A stretch of 64,000 nt of DNA, taken from Sipunculus nudus (Eukaryota > Annelida > Sipuncula > Golfingiida > Sipunculidae). The position numbers and the translations under genes were made by a program. Below, in pieces: positions 61,615-64,000 of the stretch. The stretch spans positions 37,641,473 through 37,705,472 of the forward strand of contig CM049319.1 in NCBI GenBank assembly GCA_026874595.1, in the 5' to 3' direction. Within the stretch, counting starts at the first letter, position 1. Each line of letters starts with the position of its first letter. A model generated the notes under the pieces. The model saw only the letters and a list, made by a program, of their open reading frames with translations. It was not told where the DNA came from and did no database searches.

Positions 61615-62151
61615 TCCCCTCCCCGAACCCCTCCCCCTTCCGTAAATCCTGGCTACGCCCCTGATAACATAACTCAATATCTCCGTAAAAATAATTTTCT
61701 TCTTAAGATTATATAGAAATACCTAAGCACATGTCTTAACTTACGAAATATAAATAAATCAATGACTACAGTGAAATACAGAGATACCAACTAATCGTTC
61801 CTACAAAGACAGCGACTTGGTGAACTGAACCGTATTATTAGTTTAAGATAAAATATGAGTTATCAATGTTATATTGTATAATTACATGTCATAGATATTT
61901 TGAAAGATATTTAAATAACTGCTAATGTATCATTTTAAATTGTAGTTGGTGGAGGTTCTGGTGGAGCCGTCGTCGCTTCCCGTCTCTCAGAGAACCCGGA
62001 TGTGAAGGTTTTGCTGTTGGAGGCGGGGCCGGCAGACGACAGAGAAAACATCCACACGCCCCTCCTTGGGGGCAGCACATGGAATACGGACATAGACTGG
62101 CAGTTTAAATCGGTCCCACAAAATTACTGCTGTGATGGACTCGACAACAGG
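61046..62151 (+). CDS. GMC oxidoreductase copy 4 (FAD-dependent), 3'-partial
   Basis: Two exons are visible, 61046-61172 and 61946-62151, with exactly the lengths (127 and 206 nt) and phases of exons 1 and 2 of copies 2 and 3. Together they encode the first 111 residues: a hydrophobic N-terminal segment (VSLSAIVVALVAVWYVW) as a signal or membrane anchor, then [20 protein letters not shown], which is the FAD-binding fold with GGGSGG, and LLEAGP. Both exons are open with GT donors and AG acceptors. The rest lies beyond the right edge. The start ATG is preceded by GGCAG, so a 5'-UTR intron may end there. It is probably functional, but most of the gene is unseen. Confidence 0.92.
61223..61663. 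mobile_element. MITE in intron 1 of copy 4, 441 bp
   Basis: The ends are inverted: left CAGGGGCTTAGGCAAG, right (reverse complement) CAGGGGCGTAGCCAGG. ATAAC flanks both sides (61218-61222 and 61664-61668) and could be the target duplication. It contains a (TA)n tract at 61549-61610 and a C-rich patch. No transposase frame. Confidence 0.65.
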
Positions 62152-62599
62152 GTAAGCTTAGTCTCACCTGGCAACAATTTGACATCCATATGTCGAATGG
62201 GCATTAAACTAATTAAAAAGCTTGTTAGTCATGTTTTCATTAATCTCATCTTTCTTATAAGGAACTTTCTACTTGTGCAAACTTTTCCTTGCCCAAAGCA
62301 GGCCACAGGAAGCAAAATGTTATCTTTCTGCCGCTGGGATAATTCAGATATGATATTTAAGTTAAGTGTATTTTGAATGTCCGCCCTTCCCAGCAGAATA
62401 TATTTCATGCGTGATTGAGATAGGATGAAACTGTGTCTGTTATTCAGAGGATTTTGTGTTGTTTTGAATTATAACAAAGTTCGGAAGTCAATTGCAACCA
62501 TGTTTCTTAATGGTTGTTAAGTAAACAGTAGCACAAGGAAATTATTAACATGCAGATGGTGCACAAATGAAACGGTATTTTTGGTAAGTACTGTTTAAA

Positions 62600-63470
62600 A
62601 CTATAGAATACGGGTGGTCGACAATCGACAACGTGGGAATGTGAAATAAGAATGAGATTTGTTGCATATTAGCATTGAGTCTGCCACATAAACGTAATGG
62701 TAGGTGGCGCCACTTGTCATTTGAACGAGAAAAGGATTCAAGATATACACATTCAAAATTTCAGGCGGATAAGTCAAGCCACTGCCATGATATGGGTGAT
62801 TTATACCCTAGGCAGACAAACAAATGCCCCAAGCAAAATTAGTTGCAGGTGGCGCCACCATTATGGTATATGATACAGAGCTATGTTAGACCTATACACT
62901 TGCAAAATATCAGGCCTATATATCAAACCATTCCTGAGATATTAGCATGGATGTCTGCAGCATAAACGGGAATGTAGCTGGCGATACCTGCCTTATAAAC
63001 GAGAAACCTATCCAAGATATATGCACAGGCAAAATGTCAGGTGGAAAAGTCCAACCACTGCAGAGATATGAGTGATTTTAACACAAGACAGACGAACAGA
63101 TGGACGCAGTGCAAAAATGCTTGTAGATGGCGCCACCAATTTAGTGTATGATTAAATGCTATCCCAAAACTACACTAATGCAAAATTTCAGCATATTTGG
63201 TCAAAAGGGTCCCAAAACATGTGGGTTTATATATGAAAACAGGCGAACAGATACACGCTCTGGAGAATTGAAAGGTCAGAGGTCAACCCGAAATGAAGGC
63301 GAAGCAGTTCAAATGTGACGCGATCATAATTCTGAGTTTCATAAGATTCCGTCCAGTGGTTACTATTGAGTTCTCTAATATTCTATGCGGCGGCGGCGTC
63401 CTACTGAAAACACAGTATCCGCAAAACCCTGTTTTGGCGGATACAATAATAGACGTGGAATTCTGTATAA
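62600..63470 (+). repeat. Molluscan-type repeat in intron 2 of copy 4
   Basis: The block is collinear with 23580-24770: both have GTTGCATATTAGCAT, AGGTGGCGCCAC, GAGATATGAGTGATTTTAA, GGTCAGAGGTCAAC and a hairpin GTATCCGCAAAAC...GTTTTGGCGGATAC (63415-63444 here). No coding frame. Its ends are not sharply defined. Confidence 0.65.
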
Positions 63471-64000
63471 GAATAACGGCCTACCATTCAACGCAAAAAT
63501 TATATTATATCATTATAACGTCGTCTGCCGTTCATTATCTGACATCTCTCACCTCTCCCCTATTTTGACTTCTCTGAGCAAAAAAAAAAAAAATAATTTG
63601 CTGTTTACATCTGACCATAATTACCCTTTACCTCTGATATATATTATAAAGTATTTTCTTGGATCAAGGGTAAATGAATCTATGAGTTGTGTTGAATCTT
63701 TAAAATAATCACAAAATTTTACTATTTGCCGTGCCCATCATTTCACTGTGTTTGCATATATAATTAATGTGTTTCACCATATACCTCAGGAACGCTTATA
63801 TAGCTATAAGAACCAAGTTTCACATGCATATTGATTGATATTATCGAATTGTTTGGGTAAGATACTTTTGATGTCAAACAAACATAGTTTTGAGATTTTC
63901 TAGTGAAGAAAATGTTAAAGCTTTTGCATTCACGTTATCTTAACATTCCTTTGTGCGAATGAACTTGATTTATGCGAACATTTGCAGAATTTCACCGACA
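63471..64000 (+). other. Intron 2 of copy 4, continuing past the window
   Basis: No gene is visible. An A-run lies at 63580-63592. Exon 3 of copy 4 is expected further right. Confidence 0.5.

Overview
The window looks like animal nuclear DNA, most likely from a mollusc and probably a bivalve. Genes are split into short exons with GT/AG introns, introns and spacers are AT-rich and full of (TA)n tracts, and interspersed repeats with the ends AGCTCAGCTGACT...CATCTGAGCTATAGCGATCAC and CAGCTGAGCGTCATGGCCCATGGGCCACT occur several times. I associate that repeat family with molluscan genomes. The species assignment is inference; no search was run.

The only host genes I can support are a head-to-tail array, all on the + strand, of at least four copies of one GMC oxidoreductase gene (FAD-dependent; choline dehydrogenase / glucose dehydrogenase-like). 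Copy 1 (538-12485) lacks its 5' exons, which lie left of the window; its last six exons are open. Copy 2 (16643-35340) has all eleven exons but is a clear pseudogene with stops and frameshifts. Copy 3 (42981-54879) is complete and open: eleven exons, 1800 nt, 599 residues, with FAD-binding GSGSAG, catalytic His in [10 protein letters not shown] and Asn in SGNTNAP. Copy 4 (61046-62151) shows exons 1 and 2 and runs off the right edge. Intron positions and phases are the same in every copy. Copies 1 and 2 also share intron sequence, so they are a more recent duplication than copy 3.

Most of the rest is mobile or repetitive DNA. 1166-6464 is a mosaic Ty3/gypsy element in an intron of copy 1, with a 5-bp target duplication and an empty site at the matching place in copy 2. 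13733-15721 is a second Ty3/gypsy element whose RT-RNase H region runs straight into the 3' LTR, suggesting the rare Gmr1-like gene order. 18094-21989 is a reverse-oriented degraded Ty3/gypsy element in intron 2 of copy 2. 56103-58812 is a reverse-oriented gypsy pol remnant between copies 3 and 4. Molluscan-type repeats with internal tandem arrays lie at 4551-6390, 7837-8725, 23405-26847, 34181-35040, 44311-46962 and about 62600-63470. Small terminal-inverted-repeat elements lie at 166-293, 37710-38013, 44737-45435 and 61223-61663.

The picture is a fast-evolving tandem oxidoreductase family in which one copy has died and others are swollen by insertions. I found no RNA genes, no CRISPR and no second host gene. 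The substrate of these enzymes cannot be read from the sequence.
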